DNA of 13,394 nt from Pseudomonadota bacterium (lineage in GTDB: Bacteria; Pseudomonadota; Gammaproteobacteria; Burkholderiales; Burkholderiaceae_E), in NCBI GenBank assembly GCA_023389175.1, contig JAEWEW010000069.1, positions 1-13,394 on the forward strand, written 5' to 3'. Position numbers and translations under genes: made by a program. Shown one piece after another: positions 6,544-13,394 of the stretch; the stretch's first letter is position 1, and each line of letters opens with the position of its first letter. Below the pieces are notes generated by a model. The model was not told the DNA's origin and did no database searches. It was given only the letters and a program-made list of their open reading frames with translations.

Positions 6544-6561
6544 CAGCCGGCGCTACGGCTG
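6544..6561. terminator. Hairpin at the convergent gene ends
   Basis: CAGCCG (6544-6549) and CGGCTG (6556-6561) are perfect inverted repeats around a 6-base loop, between the HapK-like stop and the SDR stop and partly inside the last SDR codons. No T tract follows on either strand, so it is a weak candidate for a bidirectional terminator. Confidence 0.3.
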
Positions 6562-7365
6562 GCTGGACGTGCCGAGTCCGATTCTGGGGAAGACCGGCAA
6601 CGCCCTGCCGCCGTCCAGGACGATGGTCCGTCCGGTCATGAAGTCGAAATCCGGCCCGCACATCAGTGCGACCATGCGGCCGATCTCCTCCTCGGTCACC
6701 AGGCGGCCCAGCGGCGTGCCGGCGATGGCCGCGGCCTTGTAGGCCGGCAGCCGATCGGTGCGCGCGCTGGCGATCTGGCTCGGCACCAGGGCGTTCACGG
6801 TCACCGCAGGCGCCAGCTCCAGCGCCAGCGTCTCGGTCAGCGTCAGGACCGCGGCCTTGGCGATGCCATAGACCGAGTGGCTGCGCACCAGGCCCGAGGT
6901 GGCGCCGATGTTGATGATCCGCCCCCAGCCGCGCCGGATCATCCCGGGAGCGACGCGGCGACTGGCCAGCCAGCTCGCCTTGAGGTTGACGCCCATGACG
7001 AGGTCCCACTCCGTTTCCTCGAGCGTCGCCAACGGCGCATCCGCGTACGGCCCCGCATTGTTCACCAGCACGTCGACCGCACCCAGGGTCGCCTCGACCT
7101 CGTCCACCAGGCGGTGCAACGCGCCGCTGTCGGCGAGGTCGGCCTGGAAGGCCGCAGCGTCATGGCCTGAAGCCCGCAGCTGTGCCGCCACCGCCTCGGC
7201 ACCGGCGATGCCGGCGCGCCCCGTGACGGCGACCCGGGCGCCCCGTGAGGCAAGCGACCGCGCGATGGCAACGCCTGCGCCGGAGGACGAGCCGGTGACG
7301 AGGGCGACGCGCCCTGCCAGGGGCTGCGTCGGAACCGGAGCGTCGGCTGGGGCGATGTCGTTCAT
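6553..7365 (-). CDS. SDR family NAD(P)-dependent oxidoreductase
   Basis: 270-residue classical short-chain dehydrogenase/reductase. The cofactor motif TGSSSGAG is at 24-31, NNAG at 102-105, the structural Asn at N127 and the active-site Tyr/Lys at Y166 and K170 (VYGIAK). The catalytic Ser is less clear: by comparison with FabG-type enzymes the expected position is A155 in NIGATSG, with T156 or S157 next to it, and the stretch to the Tyr is about two residues shorter. It follows the importer ATPase stop by 21 bp on the same strand, so it is probably the last gene of the importer operon; the Shine-Dalgarno is poor, suggesting translational coupling. Substrate unknown; a 3-oxoacyl or alcohol/ketone substrate is possible. 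Confidence 0.9.
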   Translation of the reverse strand: MNDIAPADAPVPTQPLAGRVALVTGSSSGAGVAIARSLASRGARVAVTGRAGIAGAEAVAAQLRASGHDAAAFQADLADSGALHRLVDEVEATLGAVDVLVNNAGPYADAPLATLEETEWDLVMGVNLKASWLASRRVAPGMIRRGWGRIINIGATSGLVRSHSVYGIAKAAVLTLTETLALELAPAVTVNALVPSQIASARTDRLPAYKAAAIAGTPLGRLVTEEEIGRMVALMCGPDFDFMTGRTIVLDGGRALPVFPRIGLGTSSQP

Positions 7366-7386
7366 GCTGCGCTCATTGCACGCCGG

Positions 7387-8364
7387 TCAGACCAGGTGAC
7401 AGGCGACCAGATGGCCGGGGGCGACTTCGCGCAACGGCGTCGGTTCGGCACAAACCGGCTGCGCCAGCGGGCAGCGGCCCCGCAGCCGGCAGCCGGTCTG
7501 CCGCTCGATCGGACTGGGGATCTCGCCGCTCAGCGTCAGCGGGCGACGCCGGGCCTCCGGGTCCGGTACCGGCACCGCCGCGAGCAGGGCCTTGGTATAG
7601 GGGTGCAGCGGCCGAACGAACAGCTCCTCGGTGCTCGCCTGCTCGACGATCGCGCCCAGGTACATCACCGCAACCCGCCCGGCAAGGTACTTCACCGTCG
7701 CCAGGTCGTGGGATATGAAGAGATAGGACAGGCCATGCCGCTCGCGCAACATCTCCAGCAGCAGGATGATGCGCGAGCGCAGCGAGACATCCAGCGCCGA
7801 GGTCGGTTCGTCCAGCACCACCAGTTGCGGATGGGTGGCGACCGCGCGGGCGATGTTGACGCGCTGGCGTTGGCCCCCGGAAAGCTCGTGTGGATATCGC
7901 TGCGCGAGCTCCGTGCCCAGGCCGACCTCCTCCAGTACCTCTTCGACCCGGTTGCGCCGGGCGGTCGCATCCAGGTCGCCGTGCAGCTTCAGCGGCTCCT
8001 CGACCATGCGCCAGACGCTCATGCGTGGGTTGAGCGATGCGATCGGATCCTGGAAGACCATCTGGACGTGCCGGCGGGAATGGCGCAGCGTGTCGCCATG
8101 CAGGGTCGCCATGTCGGTGCCGTCGAACACGAGCCTGCCGGCGGTCGGGTCCAGGAGGCGAAGCACGCAGCGTGCAACCGTGGACTTGCCGCATCCCGAC
8201 TCGCCTACCAGGGCCAGGGTTTCGCCCTTCGCCACACTGAAGCTCACATCGTCGACGGCGCGCACCACCGGCGCTTCACCGGTTCGCAGCTTCGCCAGCA
8301 AGGCCGACATGCCGCGCAGGCGGAAATGCCGGACCAGCCCGGTGACCTCAAGCAGCGACTGCAC
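7387..8364 (-). CDS. Dipeptide/oligopeptide ABC transporter ATPase (DppF/OppF-like)
   Basis: 325-residue cytoplasmic ATPase that couples ATP hydrolysis to peptide-type uptake. Walker A is GESGCGKST at 54-62; the ABC signature LSGGQRQR and Walker B LVVLDEPTSALD follow in order, then the switch His in FISHD. The C-terminal oligopeptide-transporter domain carries four cysteines (GCRLRGRCPLAQPVC and later VACH). I chose the GTG at 8364, preceded by GAGGAG, instead of an upstream ATG at 8448: the family begins at LLEVTGLVRHF and the longer form would overlap the upstream ATPase by 100 bases. The chosen start overlaps its stop by 17 bp. It should form a heterodimer with the preceding ATPase. Confidence 0.92.
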   Translation of the reverse strand: MQSLLEVTGLVRHFRLRGMSALLAKLRTGEAPVVRAVDDVSFSVAKGETLALVGESGCGKSTVARCVLRLLDPTAGRLVFDGTDMATLHGDTLRHSRRHVQMVFQDPIASLNPRMSVWRMVEEPLKLHGDLDATARRNRVEEVLEEVGLGTELAQRYPHELSGGQRQRVNIARAVATHPQLVVLDEPTSALDVSLRSRIILLLEMLRERHGLSYLFISHDLATVKYLAGRVAVMYLGAIVEQASTEELFVRPLHPYTKALLAAVPVPDPEARRRPLTLSGEIPSPIERQTGCRLRGRCPLAQPVCAEPTPLREVAPGHLVACHLV

Positions 8365-9331
8365 GGCTCTCCTCGACCGCGAAGCAAGCCACCGCGTGGT
8401 CCGGGGCAAGGCGGCTCTGCCGGGGCTTCTCCCGGCGGCAGCGCGCATGCACCAGCGGACAGCGGTCGGCGTAACGGCAGCCCGGGCCGGGATTCAGGAG
8501 CGACGGGACGGCGCCGGGTATCGGTTCCATGGCCACGTCACGGTCGACGCGCGGAATCGAGCGCACCAGCGCCCGCGTGTATGGATGCGCCGGATCGCGA
8601 AAGAGGGTCTTCACCGGCGCGGTTTCCACCAGTTGCCCGGCATGCATCACCGCCACGCGCTGGCAGCTTTCGGCCACGATACCGAGGTCGTGGGTGATCA
8701 GAAGGATCGCCGCCCCCGTCCTGGGGCAGAGCTCGCGCAGCAGGTCCATGATGCGAGCCGCGATCGATACGTCCAGGCCGGTGGTAGGCTCGTCCGCGAT
8801 CAGCAGCCGGGGCGAGGTGGCGAGCGCCATCGCGATCATCACGCGCTGGCACATCCCGCCGGACAACTGGTGCGCGTACTGGCGCGCACGCCGTGCCGGG
8901 TCCGGAATGCCGACCAGCTTCAGCATCTCCAGGGTCCGTTCATGCGCGGCGGCCGGCCCGGCCGCCTGGTGCAGCTCGAACAGCCGGCTGATCTGGCGGC
9001 CGACCGGGAGCACCGGGTTCAGCGCGGTCCGCGGGTTCTGCCAGACCATCGCGATCTGCGGCCCGCGCACGGCACGCATCTCCTCCTCGGAGAGCGCGAG
9101 GAGATTGCGTCCGTCCAGCAGGATCTCGCCGCCGACGATCCGTCCAGGAGAGCGGATCAGCCGCAGCACCGCGAAGGCGGTCACCGATTTGCCCGACCCC
9201 GATTCGCCGACCAGACCGACAATCTCGCCGGCGCCGACGTCCAGGTTGATCCGGTCGACCGCCTCGATGTCGCCTTCGTCGGTCTCGAACGAGACCTCCA
9301 AGTCGCGGATCGACAGCAACGGCGCGGTCAT
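8348..9331 (-). CDS. Dipeptide/oligopeptide ABC transporter ATPase (DppD/OppD-like)
   Basis: 327-residue ATPase partner. Walker A is GESGSGKSV at 42-50, the signature is LSGGMCQRV (a Cys where Gln or Arg is usual near it), Walker B is LLIADEPTTGLD and the switch His is in LLITHD. The C-terminal domain again carries spaced cysteines (GCRYADRCPLVHARC and VACF), a pattern reported to bind an iron-sulfur cluster in some DppD proteins. The ATG at 9331 overlaps the stop of the upstream permease as ATGA, which argues against the longer frame opening at 9490. It works with the DppF-like ATPase and the two permeases encoded upstream. Confidence 0.92.
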   Translation of the reverse strand: MTAPLLSIRDLEVSFETDEGDIEAVDRINLDVGAGEIVGLVGESGSGKSVTAFAVLRLIRSPGRIVGGEILLDGRNLLALSEEEMRAVRGPQIAMVWQNPRTALNPVLPVGRQISRLFELHQAAGPAAAHERTLEMLKLVGIPDPARRARQYAHQLSGGMCQRVMIAMALATSPRLLIADEPTTGLDVSIAARIMDLLRELCPRTGAAILLITHDLGIVAESCQRVAVMHAGQLVETAPVKTLFRDPAHPYTRALVRSIPRVDRDVAMEPIPGAVPSLLNPGPGCRYADRCPLVHARCRREKPRQSRLAPDHAVACFAVEESRAVAA

Positions 9332-10218
9332 CGGCGGCCCCGCATGCGCGGATCCAGGAGATCGCGCAGGCCGTCCCCCAGCAGGTTGAACGCCAGCACC
9401 GTCACGACGATCGCCAGCCCCGGAAACAGGAAGAGCCACCAGGCGCCGGTGACGAGCTCGCTGGCGCCTTCGGCGGTCATGGATCCCCACTCGCTCTGCG
9501 GCGGCCGGATGCCGAGGCCGAGGTAGGCCAGTGCCGCCATCGTGAGGATGGCGTAGCCCATGGCGAGGGTCGCCTGCACGATGAGCGGCGGTATGCAGTT
9601 GGGCAGCAGGTGCACCAGCACGATCCGCCAGCCGGGGTTGCCGACCACCCGCGCGGCATCCGCGTACTCCATCTCGCGCACCCGGAACATCTCGCCGCGA
9701 ACCAGGCGGACGTACCCCGGCACCTGGGTGATGCCGATCGCGATCACCACGTTGATCACGGCATTGCCCATCGCGGCCGTGATTCCCATGGCCAGGACGA
9801 AGGCCGGGAAGGCCATGACCGAATCCACGATCCGCATCACGACCTGGTCGACCCAGCCCCCGCGGTAGCCGGAAAGCGCCCCGACCAGCACGCCGATCAG
9901 AAGCGCGCCGCCGGTGGCGGCAACCGCGACGAGCAGGTCGATGCGTCCCGCGTGGATGATGCGGGACAACTGGTCCCTTCCATACAGGTCGGTTCCCATT
10001 GGATGCCGCAGTACCGGCGGACTCAGGGAGTACTCCGCATCCGGCACATCGGGATCGTAAGGCGCCACCACCGGCGCGAAGATCGCGGCGAGCGCGATGA
10101 CCACCAGCACCGCGAGCGCGGCCAGCGACACCGCATTTCGGCGCAGCCGAATTCCCAGTCGCGACCGTCGGGCCTTCGCCACCCCGGTGCGTTCGGAACT
10201 CTCGAGGCTCGCCGACAT
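9328..10218 (-). CDS. Peptide-type ABC transporter permease (DppC-like)
   Basis: 296-residue inner-membrane permease. After a short basic N-terminus (KARRSRLGIRLRRN) comes a first membrane helix, then the DppC-type periplasmic segment ending HPMGTDLYGRDQLSRI, then about five more helices. The EAA loop is seen as YADAARVVGNPGWRIVLVH and then LLPNCIPPLIV. I chose the ATG at 10218, which overlaps the stop of the DppB-like gene by one base (TGATG), over a frame running up to 10851 that only reads the neighbouring permease gene out of frame. It pairs with the DppB-like subunit and contacts the ATPases. Confidence 0.93.
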   Translation of the reverse strand: MSASLESSERTGVAKARRSRLGIRLRRNAVSLAALAVLVVIALAAIFAPVVAPYDPDVPDAEYSLSPPVLRHPMGTDLYGRDQLSRIIHAGRIDLLVAVAATGGALLIGVLVGALSGYRGGWVDQVVMRIVDSVMAFPAFVLAMGITAAMGNAVINVVIAIGITQVPGYVRLVRGEMFRVREMEYADAARVVGNPGWRIVLVHLLPNCIPPLIVQATLAMGYAILTMAALAYLGLGIRPPQSEWGSMTAEGASELVTGAWWLFLFPGLAIVVTVLAFNLLGDGLRDLLDPRMRGRR

Positions 10219-11234
10219 CACGCCAGGCGGATCCGTGGATCCATCAGTCCGTACACCAGGTCGACAGCCAGGTTCACGATCACGTACATGACGGCGACGA
10301 AGAGCACGAACGACTGGATCGGTCCGGAATCCTTGGTCATCAGCGCCGTGACCGCGTAGTTGCCGATGCCGGGCCATCCGAACACGCTCTCCACCACGGC
10401 ATTGCCGGCCATCAGGAAGCCGAAGACGAGACCGAGGATGGTGATGACCGGAATCAGGGCATTGCGCAGTGCATCCCCGTAGATGACGCGACGGCGCGGC
10501 AGTCCGGCCGCCCAGGCGGCCATCACGAAGTCCGACTCCAGGATCTCCAGCATGGTGGCCCGAACCATTCGGGCGACGGGGGCCATCACGGCGATGCCCA
10601 GCGTAATCGCCGGCAACGCGAGGTGCGCCAGGCTGGAGGCAAGCGTCCGGAAGTTGCCGGTCAGGATGGAGTCGACGGTGTAGAGACCGGTGATCTGCGA
10701 GGGCGGCTGCAGGTCGGGGCTCAATCGGCCGAGCGGCGCCGGCGCGATATTGAAGAGGTAGAAGAAGACGTAGATCAGCAGCAGGCCGGTCCAGAAGCTC
10801 GGCATCGCGACGCCGGCGACGCTGACCACCCGTCCGATGTGATCCAGCCATCGGTCCCGGTGCACGGCAGACAGGACGCCGAGCGGCACGCCGATGAGGA
10901 TGGCCAGCAGCAGGGCGGCGATGGTCAGCTCGAGCGTCGCCGGCAGGCGCTGGCGGAAGTCTTCCGCGACCGGTCGCCCGGTCGACGAGCTGTTGCCGAG
11001 GTCACCCCTGGCCAGGCCGCTGACGTAGCGCCAGTACTGGACGTGCACCGGCTTGTCCAGCCCCATCCGCTGCTCCATCTCGGCGATGTAGGCCGGCGTG
11101 GCGTAGGGCCCTGCCTGGACCAGTGCGGGATTTCCCGGCAGCAGATAGGTCATCAGGAAGCTGATGACCGTGACCCCCACCAGTGTTGGTATCGCCAGCG
11201 CGAGCCGGTTGAGCAGGAACGGCCCGAATCCCAT
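10218..11234 (-). CDS. Peptide-type ABC transporter permease (DppB-like)
   Basis: 338-residue inner-membrane permease. The N-terminus NRLALAIPTLVGVTVISFLM is the classical first helix of DppB/OppB, followed by YLLPGNPA and a periplasmic region with MGLDKPVHVQYWRY. Five more helices follow, including AMPSFWTGLLLIYVF, the EAA-like loop GLPRRRVIYGDALRNALIP and the C-terminal DPRIRLA. It begins 12 bp after the substrate-binding protein gene and overlaps the DppC-like gene by one base, so B, C, D and F are translationally linked. Confidence 0.93.
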   Translation of the reverse strand: MGFGPFLLNRLALAIPTLVGVTVISFLMTYLLPGNPALVQAGPYATPAYIAEMEQRMGLDKPVHVQYWRYVSGLARGDLGNSSSTGRPVAEDFRQRLPATLELTIAALLLAILIGVPLGVLSAVHRDRWLDHIGRVVSVAGVAMPSFWTGLLLIYVFFYLFNIAPAPLGRLSPDLQPPSQITGLYTVDSILTGNFRTLASSLAHLALPAITLGIAVMAPVARMVRATMLEILESDFVMAAWAAGLPRRRVIYGDALRNALIPVITILGLVFGFLMAGNAVVESVFGWPGIGNYAVTALMTKDSGPIQSFVLFVAVMYVIVNLAVDLVYGLMDPRIRLA

Positions 11235-11246
11235 CCGCAGGGGCCG

Positions 11247-12881
11247 TCAGGCGCGCTTCATCGCATAGAAGCGATCGAAGGTGTCCCAGCGCTTCTCGAT
11301 ACCGGTCAGGTTCGCGCTCATCACCCGTGTCCAGTTGTCGTACCACAGGAAGCCCCAGACGCCTTCGTCGATCAGGAGCTTCTGCGCCCGATGCGCCGCC
11401 GCCATGCGCTTGGCCGGGTCGATCTCGTGCATGTTCTCGTCGATCAGCTTGTCGAGCTCCGGATTGGCGTACTTGGATGAGTTGGTGCCCTTCGCCCTGG
11501 AGTGGAAGTTGAAGAACAGGTGGAAGAACGGATCGTTCACCCAGGACTGCCAGGCCTCGATCGACAGCACCTGGTCGCCCTTCATCGAGGCCTGGCGGAA
11601 TGCGGCGTCGCTCTTCTTCTCGATCGTCACCTTGAATCCGAGTTTCTCCAGCTCCGGCTGGATCCAGGTCGCAGCCTGTTCGTGAGGCTGCCAGCCGACC
11701 CGGATCGACAGCTCGATCGGGGTGCCGGCGGCCACGCCGGATTCACGCATCAGCGCACGCGCCTTCTCCAGGTCATGCTTGTACGGTGACTGCGTAGCCA
11801 AATGTCCCGGCATCAGCGACGGCAGCGGGCTCTTCATCTGCGTGCCGTACCCCTGCACCACGTTGGGCAGGATCGCCTGGATCGGGATGGCATAGTTGAC
11901 CGCCTGCCGCACCTTGACATTGTCGAACGGCGCCCTGGAGGTATTCATGCAGAGCCAGTGGCACACCGTGTCCGGCAGCGTCACGATGCGCAGTCCCGGC
12001 TCGCCCTCCAGGCTCTTGATCGAACGGGGCGACAGCCCCGGCCTGCCCGAGACGATGTCGACGGCCTTGCGCTTGAGCAGGAGAATGCGGTCCGCCTCGC
12101 TCGGCACGAACTTGATGACGACGCGATCGAAGTACGGCTTGCCGCGCCAGTGATTCGGCGTGGCCTCCAGCACCACCTCGCTCCCGGGCTCGTTCTTGAC
12201 CAGCCGGTACGGTCCAAGCCCCGCGGTGTTGCGCTTCATCCATTCGGCTGCCCAGGGATCGGCCGCGGTCGCATGCGCCTTCACTTCCTCGGGATCGATC
12301 AGGCTGTTGGTCAGCAGTGAAAGGATCTCCAGGGCCAGCGGTGTCGGTGCCGGCATCTCCATCGCGATGGTGTAGGGATCCCGGACCACGAACTTGCTGG
12401 CGTCGGAGATCTTGGTGAGCAGCGGGTAGACGATCCGCATGTAGCCCGGGGACCCGACGCAGCGATCGAACATGTACTTGAGCGTCGAGGCGTCCACCGG
12501 GCGCCCGCTGGGGAACTTGATTCCCTGGCGCACCTTGAGCACCACCGTCGCCCCGTCCTTCTCGAAGGCCCAGGACTCGCAGATGCTGCCCTCGTACTCG
12601 GCGGGCTTCGAGAGAAAGATGCCGGGCTTGCCCTCGACCGGTCGCACCTTCCACGTCAGCGGGCTGTCGTAGATGTTGACCTGGGTCGTGTAGGCTCCGA
12701 TCGACTTGAAGGAGTGCGGATCGAGCGTATCGATATCGCTGTCGCCCGCCACGACGAGAGTCCGGAGATCCTGCGCCGAAGTGCGGCGCGGCAGCAGCAC
12801 GGCGCTGCCGACTCCCAGGCCCACTGCGCCGGAGCCGGCCAGTTTGAGGAAACTCCGTCGATCGCTCGGTACGTTGCTCAT
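11247..12881 (-). CDS. Tat-exported ABC transporter substrate-binding protein (SBP family 5, DppA-like)
   Basis: 544-residue periplasmic binding protein of the dipeptide/oligopeptide/nickel family. The N-terminus carries a twin-arginine signal (DRRSFLK, R8-R9), a hydrophobic stretch rich in Gly/Ala and a likely cleavage site after A36 (TSA before Q37). Family features include DTLDPHSFKS near the mature start, the GLGPYRLVKNEPGSEV segment and the NHWRGKPYFDRV pattern. The ATG at 12881 has GGGAG six bases upstream. It is the first gene of the importer operon and captures the ligand for the B/C/D/F subunits. Members bind peptides, opines, sugars, nickel complexes or other small ligands, so the ligand is not assignable. 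Confidence 0.93.
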   Translation of the reverse strand: MSNVPSDRRSFLKLAGSGAVGLGVGSAVLLPRRTSAQDLRTLVVAGDSDIDTLDPHSFKSIGAYTTQVNIYDSPLTWKVRPVEGKPGIFLSKPAEYEGSICESWAFEKDGATVVLKVRQGIKFPSGRPVDASTLKYMFDRCVGSPGYMRIVYPLLTKISDASKFVVRDPYTIAMEMPAPTPLALEILSLLTNSLIDPEEVKAHATAADPWAAEWMKRNTAGLGPYRLVKNEPGSEVVLEATPNHWRGKPYFDRVVIKFVPSEADRILLLKRKAVDIVSGRPGLSPRSIKSLEGEPGLRIVTLPDTVCHWLCMNTSRAPFDNVKVRQAVNYAIPIQAILPNVVQGYGTQMKSPLPSLMPGHLATQSPYKHDLEKARALMRESGVAAGTPIELSIRVGWQPHEQAATWIQPELEKLGFKVTIEKKSDAAFRQASMKGDQVLSIEAWQSWVNDPFFHLFFNFHSRAKGTNSSKYANPELDKLIDENMHEIDPAKRMAAAHRAQKLLIDEGVWGFLWYDNWTRVMSANLTGIEKRWDTFDRFYAMKRA

Positions 12882-12977
12882 TGGTCGCTCCCAAGATTGG
12901 TCAGGGTGCCGGGCGATCGATGCCCCGGTGACGCGGTCGCCTCGGACCAGGCACTCGTGCCGACTTCATGCGCCGCT

Positions 12978-13006
12978 TTCGGACGATACAAACAGAGTGC
13001 TAGTAT
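12978..13006 (+). promoter_or_regulatory. Weak candidate promoter for the iclR-type gene
   Basis: TTCGGA (12978-12983), 17 bases, TAGTAT (13001-13006) is a poor -35 with a fair -10 at ideal spacing. If used, transcription would start near 13013 and the palindrome would overlap the first transcribed bases, which suits autorepression. Confidence 0.25.
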
Positions 13007-13012
13007 TGTCAA
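12983..13012 (-). promoter_or_regulatory. Predicted sigma70 promoter for the importer operon
   Basis: On the minus strand a perfect -35 TTGACA (13012-13007), an 18-base spacer and TATCGT (12988-12983, four of six) form a promoter. Transcription would start near 12976, leaving a leader of about 95 bases before the binding-protein ATG. The nine bases TTGACAATA are identical to the -35 region of the flavoprotein promoter. Confidence 0.55.
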
Positions 13013-13016
13013 CCAG

Positions 13017-13033
13017 GTTCCAGATACTGGAAC
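13017..13033. promoter_or_regulatory. 17-bp perfect palindrome, likely IclR-type operator
   Basis: GTTCCAG, ATA, CTGGAAC: seven-base arms with no mismatch around a three-base centre. The size, symmetry and TTCC/GGAA core resemble operators of IclR-family regulators. It lies 4 bases upstream of the -35 of the importer promoter and 57 bases before the start of the IclR-type gene. Confidence 0.65.
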
Positions 13034-13090
13034 TGACCGCGTTCCTGGGCAACCCGACAGATTGGGATCAGCCGTCTCGAGCACAGCACC

Positions 13091-13394
13091 TTGGGCACAC
13101 TAGCGAACTGCAGCGCCATCCTTCGACTGTTCTCCGCCGAACGACAGGAGATCTCCGTCACCGATGTGTCCAACCTGCTGGGCATGCCGAAGAGCTCCGC
13201 GTCCCGGCTGCTGAAGGCCATGCGGGAGGAGGGCCTGCTGCGCAATCTTGGACAGACGCCGCGCTATGGGATCGGCGACTTCCTCTTCACGCTGGCGCGC
13301 CTGCACCGGAACAATTCAAGTCTCGTGCAGCTGGCGGAGCGGGCGATTGCCGATCTCAGCCGCAAGACGGGGCACACGGGGTACGTGTCCATCC
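13091..13394 (+). CDS. IclR family transcriptional regulator, 3' truncated by window edge
   Basis: The first 101 codons of an IclR-type regulator, cut by the right edge. The frame is open from 13037, but the only standard start in it is TTG at 13091; no ATG or GTG precedes the conserved domain, and no strong Shine-Dalgarno is visible. The winged helix-turn-helix is clear: an N-terminal helix (SAILRLFSAERQ), then ISVTDVSNLLGMPKSS and ASRLLKAMREEGLL, then a wing ending RYGIGDFLF. The start of the effector-binding domain follows (LAERAIADLSRKTGHTGYVS). It is divergent from the importer operon and next to a palindrome, so it probably controls that operon and itself. IclR regulators commonly respond to the substrate of the neighbouring pathway; the effector here is unknown. 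Confidence 0.85.
   Translation, partial: MGTLANCSAILRLFSAERQEISVTDVSNLLGMPKSSASRLLKAMREEGLLRNLGQTPRYGIGDFLFTLARLHRNNSSLVQLAERAIADLSRKTGHTGYVSI

Larger units (their letters stand above)
12882..13090. promoter_or_regulatory. Divergent control region between importer operon and iclR-type gene
   Basis: About 210 bp without a gene separates the binding-protein ATG (minus) from the IclR-type TTG (plus). It holds an AT-richer core at 12983-13035 with a sigma70 promoter facing the importer operon, a weaker candidate facing the regulator and a perfect 17-bp palindrome. The rest shows no gene. Confidence 0.7.

Noticed and set aside
7396..8697. 433-codon plus-strand open frame opposite the ATPases
   Set aside because: Antisense shadow; the opposite strand has intact Walker and signature motifs.
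7766..9526. 586-codon plus-strand open frame opposite the importer ATPases
   Set aside because: Ser/Arg-rich shadow translation crossing three genuine minus-strand genes; no start context and no motif.
10219..10851. N-terminal extension of the DppC-like frame
   Set aside because: It merely reads the DppB-like gene in another frame; the TGATG overlap gives a natural start at 10218.
1..13394. Mobile element, phage, CRISPR or defence system
   Set aside because: No transposase, integrase, terminal repeats, repeat-spacer array or defence domain was recognised; the gene content is metabolic and transport.

Overview
The window is GC-rich (roughly 64% by eye) and gene-dense, with short gaps, ATGA/TGATG stop-start overlaps and several GTG or TTG starts. 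This suggests a metabolically versatile proteobacterium (beta- or alphaproteobacterial soil or host-associated type). No rRNA, tRNA, insertion sequence, CRISPR array or phage gene is visible. The species cannot be named from this sequence alone.

Left block, plus strand, 1-4277: a tight operon entering from beyond the left edge. It holds a PotB-like permease (5' truncated), a PotC-like permease, a creatinase/ectoine-hydrolase-like M24 protein, a DadA-like FAD amine/amino-acid oxidoreductase and a RidA imine deaminase. The order reads as uptake, then C-N bond hydrolysis, then amine oxidation, then imine hydrolysis. The M24 protein has lost nearly all metal ligands of true aminopeptidases and keeps creatinase-type features, so the block probably degrades a small nitrogen compound and not proline peptides.

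Middle block, 4278-6552: a minus-strand flavin reductase-like flavoprotein (5056..4460) and a plus-strand D-2-hydroxyacid dehydrogenase (5166..6152) diverge from a roughly 110-bp gap with overlapping opposed promoters. The dehydrogenase is followed by a small HapK/RedY-like protein. The gap between those two holds a C-rich, G-poor tandem 9-bp repeat.

Right block, minus strand, 12881 down to 6553: a complete dipeptide/oligopeptide-type ABC importer in the order substrate-binding protein (Tat signal), permease B, permease C, ATPase D, ATPase F, followed by an SDR oxidoreductase. Upstream and divergent (13091 to the right edge) is the start of an IclR-family regulator with a TTG start. The regulator-importer gap holds a TTGACA promoter for the importer and a perfect 17-bp palindrome, the best operator candidate in the window.

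Together the locus looks like a catabolic region with two separate uptake systems and dehydrogenase, flavoprotein and imine-handling enzymes, probably under IclR control at least for the importer operon. The substrates are not readable from sequence. No defence or mobile system was found. The most unusual content is the M24/DadA/RidA cassette and the regulatory architecture at 5080-5140 and 12980-13035.
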